64,000 bases of DNA from contig WBZZ01003826.1 of the NCBI GenBank assembly GCA_019918135.1, positions 25,001 to 89,000 of the forward strand. Direction: 5' to 3'. The stretch comes from Paulinella micropora (lineage: Eukaryota > Cercozoa > Imbricatea > Euglyphida > Paulinellidae). Below the pieces are notes generated by a model that saw only the letters and a list, made by a program, of their open reading frames with translations, had not been told where the DNA came from and did not search any database. This document shows positions 1-10,262 of the stretch, piece after piece; positions within the stretch are counted from its first letter, which is position 1; each line of letters opens with the position of its first letter. A program made the translations under genes and the position numbers.

Positions 1-1762
1 ACAGTTCCGAGAGCACGTGTGTGGCCGCTGCTTGGCGCAGAAGCTATCAACAAAAGTATCTGAGGGAAAGGAAGACTATGCTTGTAAGAAGTGCAAGGCT
101 TGGTACTGTGGATCGATCTGCCAGGACTTTGAACGCCCTCTACACACCCTGACGTGTTCTTTCATCGCAGATGTCCATGGTATCAGTGCGAAGCACAGCG
201 TCGATCTTGATTTGCTTCGTTTAGCACTTGAGATCGAAGGACAGTCTCATCTCCATTTGGAGGGGAGCACGGAGCCAGACCGCAATTCTGAGGTGCTCGC
301 TCCTAGGATTCCGTCGCGAAACGAAGTGAACTCTTTGCTGGTGCACGCGGATCAGTTTTCGGGTGATTGGAGGCGGGCAGTCAAAGGCGCCTGTCGCGAA
401 TTGGCCGAGGCTGTTGTGCAAGCCCTTCCTGCCTGCAACGCTACTAAGCTCTTTGACAATTGTTGTCGCATAAACGTTAATGCGCATGGCTTGAAAGCAG
501 CAGACGCCTCGAACAGAGACGTGGCTGTTGCACTTCTCTTTGTGGCTGCCCTCGCGAATCATAGGTACATAAAACCCAGTTGTATTTATCATACACATGA
601 ATTTGTAGTTGCGAGCCAAACATCGTGATCAGTAATTCCGGCGGAATAGCCCAGGTCCCCACAATGCCAGTCGTCTTTGGTCTCATTTCGTTGCTACATA
701 CTGGTAAATACTGGTAGGCACGTGTGATCAGGGAGATACAGGCTGGACAGGAAATTTCCCAATCCTATATTGACCTCTACGAATCGAGAGCCGAGAGACA
801 GAAAAATCTCAAGGCAACCAAGTTCTTCACGTGTCGCTGTCGCCGCTGCGCAGCTGATGCAAAGGGCCAGAACGTCGGGTCACATTACGCTTGCGGTTGA
901 CCTTTACTCGGTGTTTTTTGTTTTCTGTTCCTCTCAGCGCTGATTCCATGCTGGAAGCCTTCATGTGCCCAGAGCGAGAATGCTTGGGCTATCTCCCCAA
1001 AAGTACACGACAGTGCGTCGTTTGCAATAAAAGCGTGTCGGAGGAGGCCTGGGAGGAAGCGCAGAGCGCCATGACTGCGGCATGGCAAGAAGGGTTGCAG
1101 GCCTATCGCGCAGGCCAGGCTACTTCTTGTCGTCGCAGTTTGGAGCGCCTGATGGGTCATGGCACCTCCAAGCAACCTGCCAACCCACTGCCTCTACAAC
1201 CTCATCCCTACAACACTTTGGTTGTAGAGGCTCGTACTAAGCTAGTCAATGTTCATCAAGCTTCTCCCGGGGAATGGCTTCAGTCTCCTGATGAGAGCAA
1301 AGTCTACCTCGAACATTTATCTGCCTTAGCCGCTGCCTGCCAAGCAGTCTTTGGAGCACCTCACTGGGAAACTGCAAACTACTACTTCCACTTGGCCCGT
1401 ACCCACGTTCAGCTTATGCAATTCAGAGTCCGTTTGGCACAGGATTCAGGAAATGATTCGAGCAGAGGACGCGCGCAACGGCGACTCCACCAAGAGCAAG
1501 CCATCAAAGCATACAAGATGTGCCTAAATATTAGACAGGTATTGCTTTTGTTTGTTGGGTTGTGATATTATTTAGACAGGTATTGCTATTGTTTTGTTAG
1601 GTTGTGATAATATTTATTATTTCTGGTGTCAGATAACTCATGTTGTTAGGTTGTGATAATATTTATTATTTCTGGTGTCAGATAACTCATGGATCAGACC
1701 ACGAGGTTTGCGCAGAAGTGCGAAGACTGCTTGATGAAGTTAAGTCTGACAAGATTCCATGA
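1..1762 (+). CDS. SMYD-type SET/MYND protein, 3' part of host gene
   Basis: Host gene cut by the window start. The reading enters with a MYND zinc finger (CGRC, CKKC, YCGSICQ, then H and C), continues through the split SET domain, and shows the SET core NHSCEPN once a 44-base GT-AG intron (565-608) is removed, then QSYIDLY and the post-SET cysteines FTCRCRRC. A second clear intron is 879-937 (59 bases, phase kept) and a third 1539-1681, followed by a last exon ending in TGA at 1760-1762. The C-terminal half is a TPR-like helical region, as in SMYD proteins, which methylate lysines on histones and other proteins. Around 704-731 the splicing is uncertain: the frame meets TAG at 715-717 unless a very short (18-base) GT-AG segment at 714-731 is removed. 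Family assignment is firm; which SMYD paralogue is not known. Confidence 0.85.
1595..1691 (+). repeat. Tandem duplication of the 3' splice region in the last SMYD intron
   Basis: A 48-49 base unit ending in TCAGATAACTCATG occurs twice (about 1595-1642 and 1644-1691). Both copies carry a CAG acceptor. Only the second joins in frame to the last exon; use of the first would add a unit that runs into TGA. The donor side of the same intron (TTAGACAGGTATTGCT) is duplicated too, at about 1531 and 1572. Confidence 0.8.
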
Positions 1763-2093
1763 CTATGTATAACGTATTAGACTACTAGCCTTGGTCTCGT
1801 GCCGCTAGCCCTACTTTCCTGCCGCTAGCACTACTTTTCTGCCGCTAGCCCTAGTTTTCTTCTCTAACGATGTACGCTGCTCAGAGGTGCTCTCTCATGC
1901 GTCCCCTGTCAATTCACTCACCAGCTCCTAACGTTAGTTTAATACAGAACCCTTTTACAGAGAACTCAATCCCAGCAAAACGTTGTATGGACTCCTAAGT
2001 CTCCACATCGAAACAGAGAGCTGCCCACGCAGTGTAAATTAGGATTGGTGCCACCAATACCAACCCAGACCAGTAATTGATATCTAGCGTCTG

Positions 2094-2133
<40 letters not shown>

Positions 2134-2989
2134 ATAAACTAACGTAAATACCTGTTATGTAATGCCCCCAACGATAGATCGTAAAAAAGTCGGTAATCTG
2201 ACGGGGGCCAAACACCTCAAAGATGAGAATGATGTCTCGTATTAGCTCAGTGAAGCAGAAAAGGACATATGTAAATTCCTCTCCCACTGCTGTTCATGAG
2301 TGTCGGCTTTGCGATTCGAGTCACCAAAATTTACTATATTAAACTTCAAGTGACAAGCATTCAGAATATTCAATCGGTTTGAAAAAATGTTAAGTAGTCT
2401 TGAAAAATTATTGATTTAAAGTTGGGAAAAGTTGTGCCCCGTATTTACAGTGCTTTTCCATGCTTTTTTCGTTACATATCCGGGCCGTCTATTTTTTTCT
2501 GTTTTTTTTTTTTTGGCAGCCAATCGACAAGAATTCCCCTGACTTGGGGAAGCAAAGCTGTGTTCGTGCTTGTTTTTCTATGCTTGTGTTGTCTCCACTT
2601 TACCAAATACCGCAATTCATGCATATTCTACTTTCCCACACATAACACTTGTGTTTCACATAAATCCCCCTTTTCCCCCTTGCTAAATTGACTGTGGGTG
2701 TGTTATGTGCTTTTTTTGCGGACGCGTACCCCACATGATGTTTGCGTTGAGTCTGTTGTCTATTCATTACATTTTGTTTTGTTTTGTGTTGTATTGCTTT
2801 TGTTCACTTTTGCACAAAATACTGTGAGTGCATGTGCTTCTTTCAACGCCAACTAGTGACACTTTGAAATCAAGTTGATGCTTCTGTAGCTGTGCTGCCA
2901 TGCTTTTTTTTTTCCATCTGTTGCCCCCGAGTGTTGCTTTTTGTAATTGTTGTGGATTTTTATCCTATACATGTGTGTTGACAAAATGC
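1763..2989. other. Non-coding flank of host gene
   Basis: No supported gene. It contains the tripled CTTTCCTGCCGCTAGC-like short repeat near 1795-1860, a CT dinucleotide run at about 2097-2132, and T-rich stretches. Open frames here are short and of low complexity. Confidence 0.6.
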
Positions 2990-3223
2990 TGTTAGAACAT
3001 ATACCTAAATACTGTTCCTGCACAGAGATAGCAAGCCGTCCACTGACCGATTCAATCTCAGTCACGATCGCATCGTACCACAAGCTTTATTGAAAAGGCA
3101 CAGACAGAACAACACGGCCCGGCGCGTCCTGAAGGGATGGCTCTACCGACACGCATCCTACAGACCGGCCGGGTCATACTGAATCGGTCCGTTACCGTAT
3201 TAATACAACCTATTTGTCTAACA
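2990..3223 (-). mobile_element. Copia-type LTR, apparently solo or remnant
   Basis: Read on the minus strand, a 234-base unit begins TGTTAGAC at 3223 and ends TTCTAACA at 2990, the short inverted ends of a Ty1/copia LTR. A purine tract (AGGGGGAG) lies directly upstream of its first base, as the polypurine tract does before a 3' LTR, and an AATAAA lies inside near the middle. No matching second LTR and no pol reading frame are visible in the AT-rich DNA beyond it, so it is an old remnant. Confidence 0.6.
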
Positions 3224-4468
3224 CTCCCCCTAGATCAAGATAATTAACTTGCAAGCAACTTAATTATCGCTGATCTCAAAAGGAGTATTAAGTACGAAAA
3301 AGAAGTAATGTATGTATGTAAATAAAAACTATGTCTGAGGAGTGACTCTATTCTAGCTAGGACCTCAAAATAGACTATATATATGGATAATGCCCTGTTG
3401 CTGCTTTCCGGCACTAGGCAATCAGACTAGTACCAGAAAGTCAACTTGCTCAGTCACTGCCCCGGCCACCAGTGATAGAGACTTAAGTGCTGAAGGCAGA
3501 GGTAATACATTCAGTCATAGTTTCGCACATGACATGGTCTGACCGCAAAGACCGGCGACTTATGTACTATACCCCATCGTTTCCTTCACGCACGGTTGGG
3601 CGTTGATAAGAAAAATGAAATCTTATCAAAATCCGAGCTTTCGCTTACAAACTAGCGTTAATGACTATCTCGCGATGCTATAGACTATCCGACAACACAT
3701 ATAAGACATCAACAATGTAGAAAGGTAGAAATCATAAAGTCAGTATACGAACGCGCTACTATACACAACTAGGAGTTATGTAACGCGAACAAATGAATAT
3801 ATGATTATCAACGATACAGATGATGTTTATATGTGGGCATGTATAAGGAATACATCGTGATTGCGTAGACGCAATTGTATTTGATATATCAAGACGACGA
3901 CATATCAAAGTACACATGCAATCCATAAGCAAACACGTGTAGTTCTTAGTAACATGCAAAAAGAAATAGGTGAAATATATACATGTGAGTAAATAAAGTA
4001 GTAGACATGTTAAATAGCGATGTGAATATTTTATTAATTAGTATGAAGGGATAAGTGAATGTAACCCCAACACATAAGTGAAGAGGACATTCACCTCTCT
4101 CTTTTCATACAATTAACGTAACATAAGCCTACTCGAAACTATCCCGAAGAAGACCCATCCCAAGATGAACTGTCTACAACCTACACTAACTCATCAGGTA
4201 TATACAGGTATATAGAAGAAATATATGATAAATGTGTAACATGTATAATATATAGATAATCTATGTTAGCAATGTATAAGCGTAACAAGTTGTTCAGACA
4301 AACACACATATGAAGAAACAGACAGGAGTAAGCGCACAAGCAAGTATGTATCGAAGTGCAGGTTGATTTCCCCCTGAACCCCGCACCTGTTCAATATATG
4401 TGTGGAATACGGCACAACAGATGAACAATTAAGACGACGTTATAACAAAAGGCAAACACAGCATCAAC

Positions 4469-4504
<36 letters not shown>

Positions 4505-4771
4505 GTCTCCCCCTTAACCTACGACAACAGTGGTGGTGATGATGTATATACATACATATATATGCATATATATATACATATATATATGCATATATATATA
4601 TACATATATATATATAGCATGTCCGTCCATAAATTAAGGAAAGGGAAGATCATGTACATGACCATGATACAGAAAAATACTAGTTATGATGCATACGATA
4701 AGGCATAAAAATACCATAAACATATTATATACATGACTTGTACTGCAGACATAAATACGACCTAAGGCTGT

Positions 4772-4857
<86 letters not shown>

Positions 4858-4980
4858 ATTTGTATATATTATATATATACATATATATATATATATATTT
4901 ATATATATATGTATATTATATATATACAATATTATATATATATATATATTTATATATACATATCTATATATATACATGTA
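3224..4980. other. AT-rich non-coding DNA with TA microsatellites
   Basis: No coding region is supported. TA/TATG microsatellites lie at about 4471-4500, 4545-4615 and 4773-4980. The last one directly abuts the outer end of the left arm of the giant inverted repeat. Tyr/Ile-rich open frames here are microsatellite translations. Confidence 0.7.
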
Positions 4981-5029
4981 TTTATCTAAATCCTTGGAAA
5001 AAAGTGGACCCTCCCGTTACCCAAAACAG

Positions 5030-5760
5030 CAGGAGCCGTTACTTTTTTGAAAAGATGAGTAACGGTTACGGTTTCCCGGGAACCTTTTTCGCGGGAATCT
5101 TTTTCGAAAATTGAGTAACGGCTACGTTTTCACGGGAACCTTTTTCGCGGGAATCTTTTTCAAAATTGAGTAATGGTTACGTTTTCACAGGAACCTTTTT
5201 CGCGTGAATCTTTTTCGAAAAATGAGTAACGGTTCCAGGAGCCGTTACTCAATTTTTTAAAAATTTGAGTAACGGCTGACCGTTACTTTTTTTGAAAAAA
5301 AGTAACGGTTTTTCACCTTCCCAACCCCATTACTTTTTTTCTTATTATATGTTACATGTTATATGTCAGAAATATCTAACATATAACATGTAACATATAA
5401 TAAGAAAAAAAGTAATGGGGTCGGGGAGGTGAAAAACCGTTACTGGTTTTTCAAAAATTGCGTAACTGCTAGCCGTTACTTTTTTCAAAAATTTGAGTAA
5501 CGGCTGACCGTTACTTTTTTTTAAAAAAAGTAACGGTTTTTCACCTTCCCAACCCCATTACTTTTTTTCTTATTATATGTTACATGTTATATGTCAGAAA
5601 TATCTAACATATAACATGTAACATATAATAAGAAAAAAAGTAATGGGGTCGGGGAGGTGAAAAACCGTTACTGGTTTTTCAAAAATCGCGTAACGGCTAG
5701 CCGTTACTTTTTTTCGAAAAAAGTTTCCCGGAAAACGGTAGCCGTTACGCATCTTAGAAG
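5030..5760. repeat. Cluster of AGTAACGG / CCGTTACT boxes
   Basis: Dense direct and inverted copies of AGTAACGG separated by A/T runs, several arranged as the palindrome GTAACGGCTAGCCGTTAC. Between them lie GGAACCTTTTTCGCGGGAATCTTT-like units repeated three times. The same boxes recur near 7220-7440 and 8630-9010 and in the right arm (about 37080-37460, 38680-38870, 39790-40510). Confidence 0.85.
5301..5672. repeat. Two fold-back (MITE-like) elements
   Basis: Two copies of a ~144-base near-perfect palindrome (5301-5444 and 5529-5672). Each begins AGTAACGGTTTTTCACC, has a central stem TTATATGTTACATGTTATATG with a short loop, and ends with the complementary GGTGAAAAACCGTTACT. No coding capacity. 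Confidence 0.85.
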
Positions 5761-7215
5761 AAGATAAAGAAGAGGAAGCAGGGGGGAGGAGGAGAGGAGA
5801 AAGAAGAGACACATAGCTGTCGAGATAGGGGATGAAGGGGAAGATGAGGAGATTGGAAAGGGGTGAAATGGAAGAGAGAAGAGGAGGAGGAGAGTGGAAA
5901 GGGTGAAAAGGAAGGATAAGAAGGAGAAGAAGATAAAGAAGAGGAAGCAGGGGGGAGGAGGAGAGGAGAAAGAAGAGACGCATAGCTGTCGAGATAGGGG
6001 ATGAAGGGGAAGATGAGGAGATTGGAAAGGGGTGAAATGGAAGAGAGAAGAGGAGGAGAGTGGAAAGGGTGAAAAGGAAGAAGGATAAGAAGGAGAAGAA
6101 GATAAAGAAGAGGAAGCAGGGGGGGGAGGAGAGGAGAAAGAAGAGACGCATAGCTGTCGAGATAGGGGATGAAGGGGAAGATGAGGAGATTGGAAAGGGG
6201 TGAAATGGAAGAGAGAAGAGGAGGAGGATAGTGGAAAGGGTGAAAAGGAAGAAGGATAAGAAGGAGAAGAAGATAAAGAAGAGGAAGCAGGGGGGAGGAC
6301 AGGAGAGGAGAAAGAAGAGACGCATAGCTGTCGAGATAGGGGATGAAGGGGAAGATGAGGAGATTGGAAAGGGTGAAATGGAAGAGAGAAGAGCAGGAGG
6401 AGAGTGGAAAGGGTGAAAAGGAAGAAGAAGGACAAGAAGGAGAAGGAGATACTAAAGAAGAGGAAGCAGGGGGAGAGGGGAGGATAGGAGAAGAGAAAAG
6501 AAGAGAAGCATAGCTGTCGAGATAGGGGATGAAGGGGAAGATGAGGAGATTGGAAAGGGGTGAAATGGAAGAGAGAAGAGGAGGAGGAGAGTGGAAAGGT
6601 TGAAAAGGAAGAAGAAGGACAAGAATGAGAAGGAGATACTAAAGCAGAGGAAGCAGGGGGAGAGGGGAGGACAGGAGAGGAGAAAAGAAGAGATGCATAG
6701 CTGTCGAGATAGGGGATGAAGGGGAAGATGAGGAGATTGGAAAGGGGTGAAATGGAAGAGAGAAGAGGATGAGGAGAGTGGAAAGGTTGAAAAGGAAGAA
6801 GGATAAGAAGGAGAAGGAGATACTAAAGCAGAGGAAGCAGGGGGAGAGGGGGGGGGGGGAGGAGGAGAGGAGAAAGAAGAGACTCATAGCTGTCGAGATA
6901 AGGGATGAAGGGGAAGATGAGGAGATTGGAAAGGGGTGAAATGGAAGAGAGAAGAGGAGGATGAGAATGGAAAGGGTGAAAAGGAAGAAGAAGGACAAGA
7001 AGGAGAAGGAGATATTAAAGCAGAGGAAGCAGGGGGGGGGGAGAGGAGAGGAGAAAGAAGAGATGCATAGCTGTCGAGATAGGGGATGAAGGGAAGATGA
7101 GGAGATTGGAAAGGGTACTGAAATGGAAGAGAGAAGAGGAGGAGGAGAGTGGAAAGGGTGAAAAGGAAGAAGAAGGACAAGAAGGAGAAGGAGATATTAA
7201 AGCAGAGGAAGCAAC
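5755..7215 (+). repeat. Purine-rich minisatellite, about 8 units
   Basis: Units of roughly 170-190 bases, each with GAGATAGGGGATGAAGG and runs of GGAGAGG/GAAGAAG. Long Ser/Phe/Leu/Pro-rich frames on the minus strand are by-products of the repeat and not genes. Confidence 0.9.
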
Positions 7216-7234
7216 TCCATTTTTGAAAAAGACG

Positions 7235-7378
7235 AGTAACGGTTTTTCACCTCCCCAACCCCATTACTTTTTTTCTTATTATATGTTACATGTTATATGT
7301 TAGATATTTCTGACATATAACATGTAACATATAATAAGAAAAAAAGTAATGGGGTTGGGAAGGTGAAAAACCGTTACT
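7235..7378. repeat. Third fold-back element of the left arm
   Basis: Same ~144-base palindrome as at 5301-5672, with the central loop in the opposite orientation. It lies just downstream of the nuclease-like gene, whose open frame runs into it. Confidence 0.85.
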
Positions 7379-8575
7379 TTTTTTTGAAAAATAAGTAACG
7401 GCTAGCCGTTTTCCCGGGAACTTTTTTCGAACAAGAAAAGTAACGGCTGTTTCGGTGGACCCGTGAAATTTTCGACCACAAAAGCTTTTTTTTAAATTAG
7501 TAAACTCGTTTAATACTGTAGTGACATCCGCCAGCGGCTTGTGCCGGATCTCTTGAAATTCGTGCTCCCATACATAGTACATCGTGAATCCGGCCGGCAT
7601 CGAATCGTGGATGGAAGCGAGGCGCAGCATCGTTTCCTTGTACAGCACGCTGTTGAGCCGCTTGAGCGTTGGCGATTTCTCGTTGTGTTTCGAGTGCTCG
7701 GGTGGGTAGCCGTGCCATGCGTTGCCCAGGAATTCGAAACCTGCGTTGAGCCCCTTGTCGTAGCCGTCGAGTCTGTACCTGCGCGGTCCGGGCACCTTGA
7801 ACTCTCTTCCAGTCGTGTCCTTCGTGCCGTTTGAAAAATGCACGTGCTGGATCTGCCAGCCTTGCTGTTCGAGTCTGTCCCAGACTTCACAGGCCACGAT
7901 GGACGCTCCTGGTTTGGGCCTCGGGATCAACCCGCGCAGGAATGCATGGCGAGCACACAGTCTCCTTTCACAGTTCTCGTCCCTGTAGCCTGCTGAGATC
8001 TTGTCGTCCTCGGGACAGTCAATACATGGGTTCTTTGTCTGGTGACTGCCCTTAGCCTTGGCATGCTCCACGCAGAGCCTGTTACAGAGACCATTCTCAT
8101 CTGCAAAAGACGCGGTCTTCTTCGCATCGGCTGGACAATCTTGACATTCCTTCCGTGCTTGCTTTTTTATCTTTTTCTTTGCGTTTGCATCTCTCAGCAG
8201 GGTTCTTTTGAGTGTTCTGAGAGCGGGGTACTCTCTCCCGATCTTCTTCGCGCGCTCTCCTGGGATCATTGCCAGCACAATCGGTAGCTTGCCGAAGGGA
8301 AGGCAGTCGACGGGGCTGCCTCTCCTGCCATTTGAGCGCACAAATGCAATTCTCTTTATTTCCAGTTGGAGTTCAATCATTGCTAACAGCGGCCGGATTC
8401 GCATGTATGTTACACTCGCGTCCTTTTCATTGCATCCTTTAAATGCTGCAATCGCGTCAGTGACGCAGTAAAAGCCGTCCCGGTGGCGCCTGATTTCTGC
8501 CGGGTTCACCATCAACCCGTGTGTTGCACCAGTGGCCAGGAGTTTCTGGTCGTTACCCACAGGTACTTCTGCCAT
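7286..8575 (-). CDS. Bro/KilA-like DNA-binding protein with EsV-1-7-like repeats and nuclease-like end
   Basis: Part of the virus-like element. Residues about 25-115 share the pattern GFYCVTDAIAAFKGC ... GSPVDCLPF ... IPGERA with the neighbour at 9254, which suggests one N-terminal domain family, tentatively Bro-N/KilA-N. Residues about 150-230 hold two Cys/His units (CQDC...CxxxCxxHA...G; CIDC...CxxxCxxHA) that resemble the EsV-1-7 motif of brown algae and their viruses. Residues about 275-360 read RLDGYDKG ... FEFLGNAWHGYPPE, the D...E...WHG pattern of PD-(D/E)XK/VSR-like nucleases of large DNA viruses. The frame then reads on into the CCGTTACT repeats, so the last ~60 residues are probably not meaningful. 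It is divergent from 9254. Confidence 0.6.
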   Translation of the reverse strand: MAEVPVGNDQKLLATGATHGLMVNPAEIRRHRDGFYCVTDAIAAFKGCNEKDASVTYMRIRPLLAMIELQLEIKRIAFVRSNGRRGSPVDCLPFGKLPIVLAMIPGERAKKIGREYPALRTLKRTLLRDANAKKKIKKQARKECQDCPADAKKTASFADENGLCNRLCVEHAKAKGSHQTKNPCIDCPEDDKISAGYRDENCERRLCARHAFLRGLIPRPKPGASIVACEVWDRLEQQGWQIQHVHFSNGTKDTTGREFKVPGPRRYRLDGYDKGLNAGFEFLGNAWHGYPPEHSKHNEKSPTLKRLNSVLYKETMLRLASIHDSMPAGFTMYYVWEHEFQEIRHKPLADVTTVLNEFTNLKKSFCGRKFHGSTETAVTFLVRKKFPGKRLAVTYFSKKSNGFSPSQPHYFFSYYMLHVICQKYLTYNM

Positions 8576-9253
8576 TGCCGATTAGTCCGATTATGGCAGA
8601 GGAAGGTTGCAATAGAAACGCAACTCTTTTTGAAAAATGAGTAACGGCTCCCGGAACCGTTACTCTTCGCCAGTGATACGCGCGAAACCGGCACCGATTC
8701 GAGCCGAAACTGGCGAAAGAGGCAGCGATACAGCTGAAAGTGGCCTGGCAGGAACGGAATTCCTCTTTGCAGTAGCACGTGTCCTACCATAACCGCAGCT
8801 GGTTCAAGTTTCACGCAAGACCGGCAAATTTGGCAAGCATGATGCCGACCGTTACTTTTGTTTGAAAAGATGCGTAACGGCTAGCCGTTTTCCCGGGGAG
8901 CCACCGGACGCGGGAGAAAGGCTGTAGTTGCGCCACTGCAACTACAGCTTTTCCCGGTAATTTGACGCAAAGGCGCCGACCGTTACTTTTTTTTTGAAAA
9001 GATGCGTAACGGCTGCCGTTTTCCCGTGCAGCCACCGGACGCGGGAGAAAGGCTGTAGTTGCGCCACTGCAACTACAGCTTTTCCCTGTAATTTGACGCA
9101 AAAGCCGGCTTATGAAATGGATGGTCTGGCCCGGCCGAGTTGTTTCGAATATCGAGATTTTTCGAAAAAAAAAGGCAAAACGTGCCTGAACCACTCCTAC
9201 CCCGTAACAGCCTTTGTCATTTCTTTTTTTGCTCACAAATCGACCAAGCAAGC
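8576..9253. promoter_or_regulatory. Divergent intergenic region, candidate origin/promoter
   Basis: Lies between two divergent genes. It contains AGTAACGG/CCGTTACT boxes and a ~128-base tandem duplication (about 8850-9105). Each unit carries a perfect hairpin, CTGTAGTTGC with loop and GCAACTACAG, flanked by the boxes. Hairpin plus repeated boxes in an element that encodes OBP-type helicases is what a replication origin could look like; this is inference. Confidence 0.45.
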
Positions 9254-9883
9254 ATGATGGACGTGTTTGAAGGCGAATGCACCAACGAGGCCATCGCGGC
9301 CAACCCGATGCTCATGAGACTACAAGAGGCTGACTTTGGAGAGTCAGTGAGACAACAAGACGGCTTTTTCTCCGTCACCGACGCGATAGCCTCCTTCAAG
9401 GGGTGTTCTACCAAAGATGCATGGGCTATTTATACCAGACTTAAGCCCCAAGTCCGAAAGCAGGATTCGCTCAAGAGGATCGCATTCGCGAGAGTCGATG
9501 GTCGGCAAGGCAGACCGGTCGACTGCCTACCCTTCGACAAATTGCTCCAGGTGCTGGCCCTGATACCAGGCGAGAGGGTGGTGGTCGAGCAGCCTACCAA
9601 GAAGAAGCGTCGCGTCGAACTCGAGCTCATCGAACAGAAGATCGCGGAGATCGGCGCGCGCAAGACATTGGCGATCACCGAATATGCATCGCATCCCGGT
9701 GCATACAAGGGCGTGCTCGAGCTCCTCGGCATCGAGATGGACGACGACGACAAACTGTTCTTCGCGGCTGAGGCACGCAAAAGCGCAAGGCAGGCAGTAG
9801 AAGCCATGAGAAGTACTGCCTCTCTGCCCGCATTCACGGCGCCACCCCAATACACAGAGGGTGATGGGAGGGATGCCGGTTAA
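9254..9883 (+). CDS. Bro/KilA-like putative DNA-binding protein
   Basis: 209 residues. The first ATG pair at 9254 follows the divergent spacer. Residues about 35-110 match the N-terminal domain of the divergent neighbour (GFFSVTDAIASFKGC, GRPVDCLPFDKL, LALIPGERV). The remainder has a basic KKKRRVELE stretch and an acidic DDDD near residue 166, and may be helical. Proteins with Bro/KilA-like domains in large DNA viruses bind DNA; a precise role cannot be given. An identical-looking copy is in the right arm. Confidence 0.6.
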   Translation: MMDVFEGECTNEAIAANPMLMRLQEADFGESVRQQDGFFSVTDAIASFKGCSTKDAWAIYTRLKPQVRKQDSLKRIAFARVDGRQGRPVDCLPFDKLLQVLALIPGERVVVEQPTKKKRRVELELIEQKIAEIGARKTLAITEYASHPGAYKGVLELLGIEMDDDDKLFFAAEARKSARQAVEAMRSTASLPAFTAPPQYTEGDGRDAG

Positions 9884-9915
9884 GACCAATGTTTACTTTG
9901 AGAAAGACCGCCTCT

Positions 9916-10262
9916 TGTCTCAAGAAACTCAAAATTAAAAGACTTTAATCGCCTGAGACATGAGCCAGGGTCCCGGTCCGGACCCCAGAATGTGCAATGT
10001 GCAATGTGCAATGTGCAATCTCTACTACTTTAATCACTCCTTTACCAATTGTCATTAAAAAAAAACATGTCTAAAGTGTCTAAAGAATAACCACTGAGGG
10101 GGGAGACCTCTTCCGACCCCTTGGAATGCTTCAAATGCATAGTTGCAAGGTTTAACGTTAACGCATTTTGCACATTGCCCATTTTATATATTGCCTCACC
10201 CCCCGGACCGTGTCTCACGTCTCAGCCTTCTAAAGTCTTTTAATTTTGAGCTTCCCGAGACA
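9916..10262. mobile_element. MITE-like element with ~50-base inverted ends
   Basis: The left end (TGTCTCAAGAAACTCAAAAT, then TAAAAGACTTTA) is repeated inverted at the right end (TAAAGTCTTTTAATTTTGAG...GAGACA). Inside are four heptamers TGCAATG near 9990-10018 and no coding capacity. The element sits directly upstream of the small basic gene at 10324, so its right end may supply that gene's promoter. Confidence 0.65.

Noticed and set aside
4634-5050. Tyr/Ile-rich open frames
   Set aside because: TA/TATG microsatellite translations.
5594-7180. Long Ser/Phe/Leu/Pro-rich open frames on the minus strand
   Set aside because: They are translations of the purine-rich minisatellite, repeat in register with it and have no domain; the same applies to 38924-39651.
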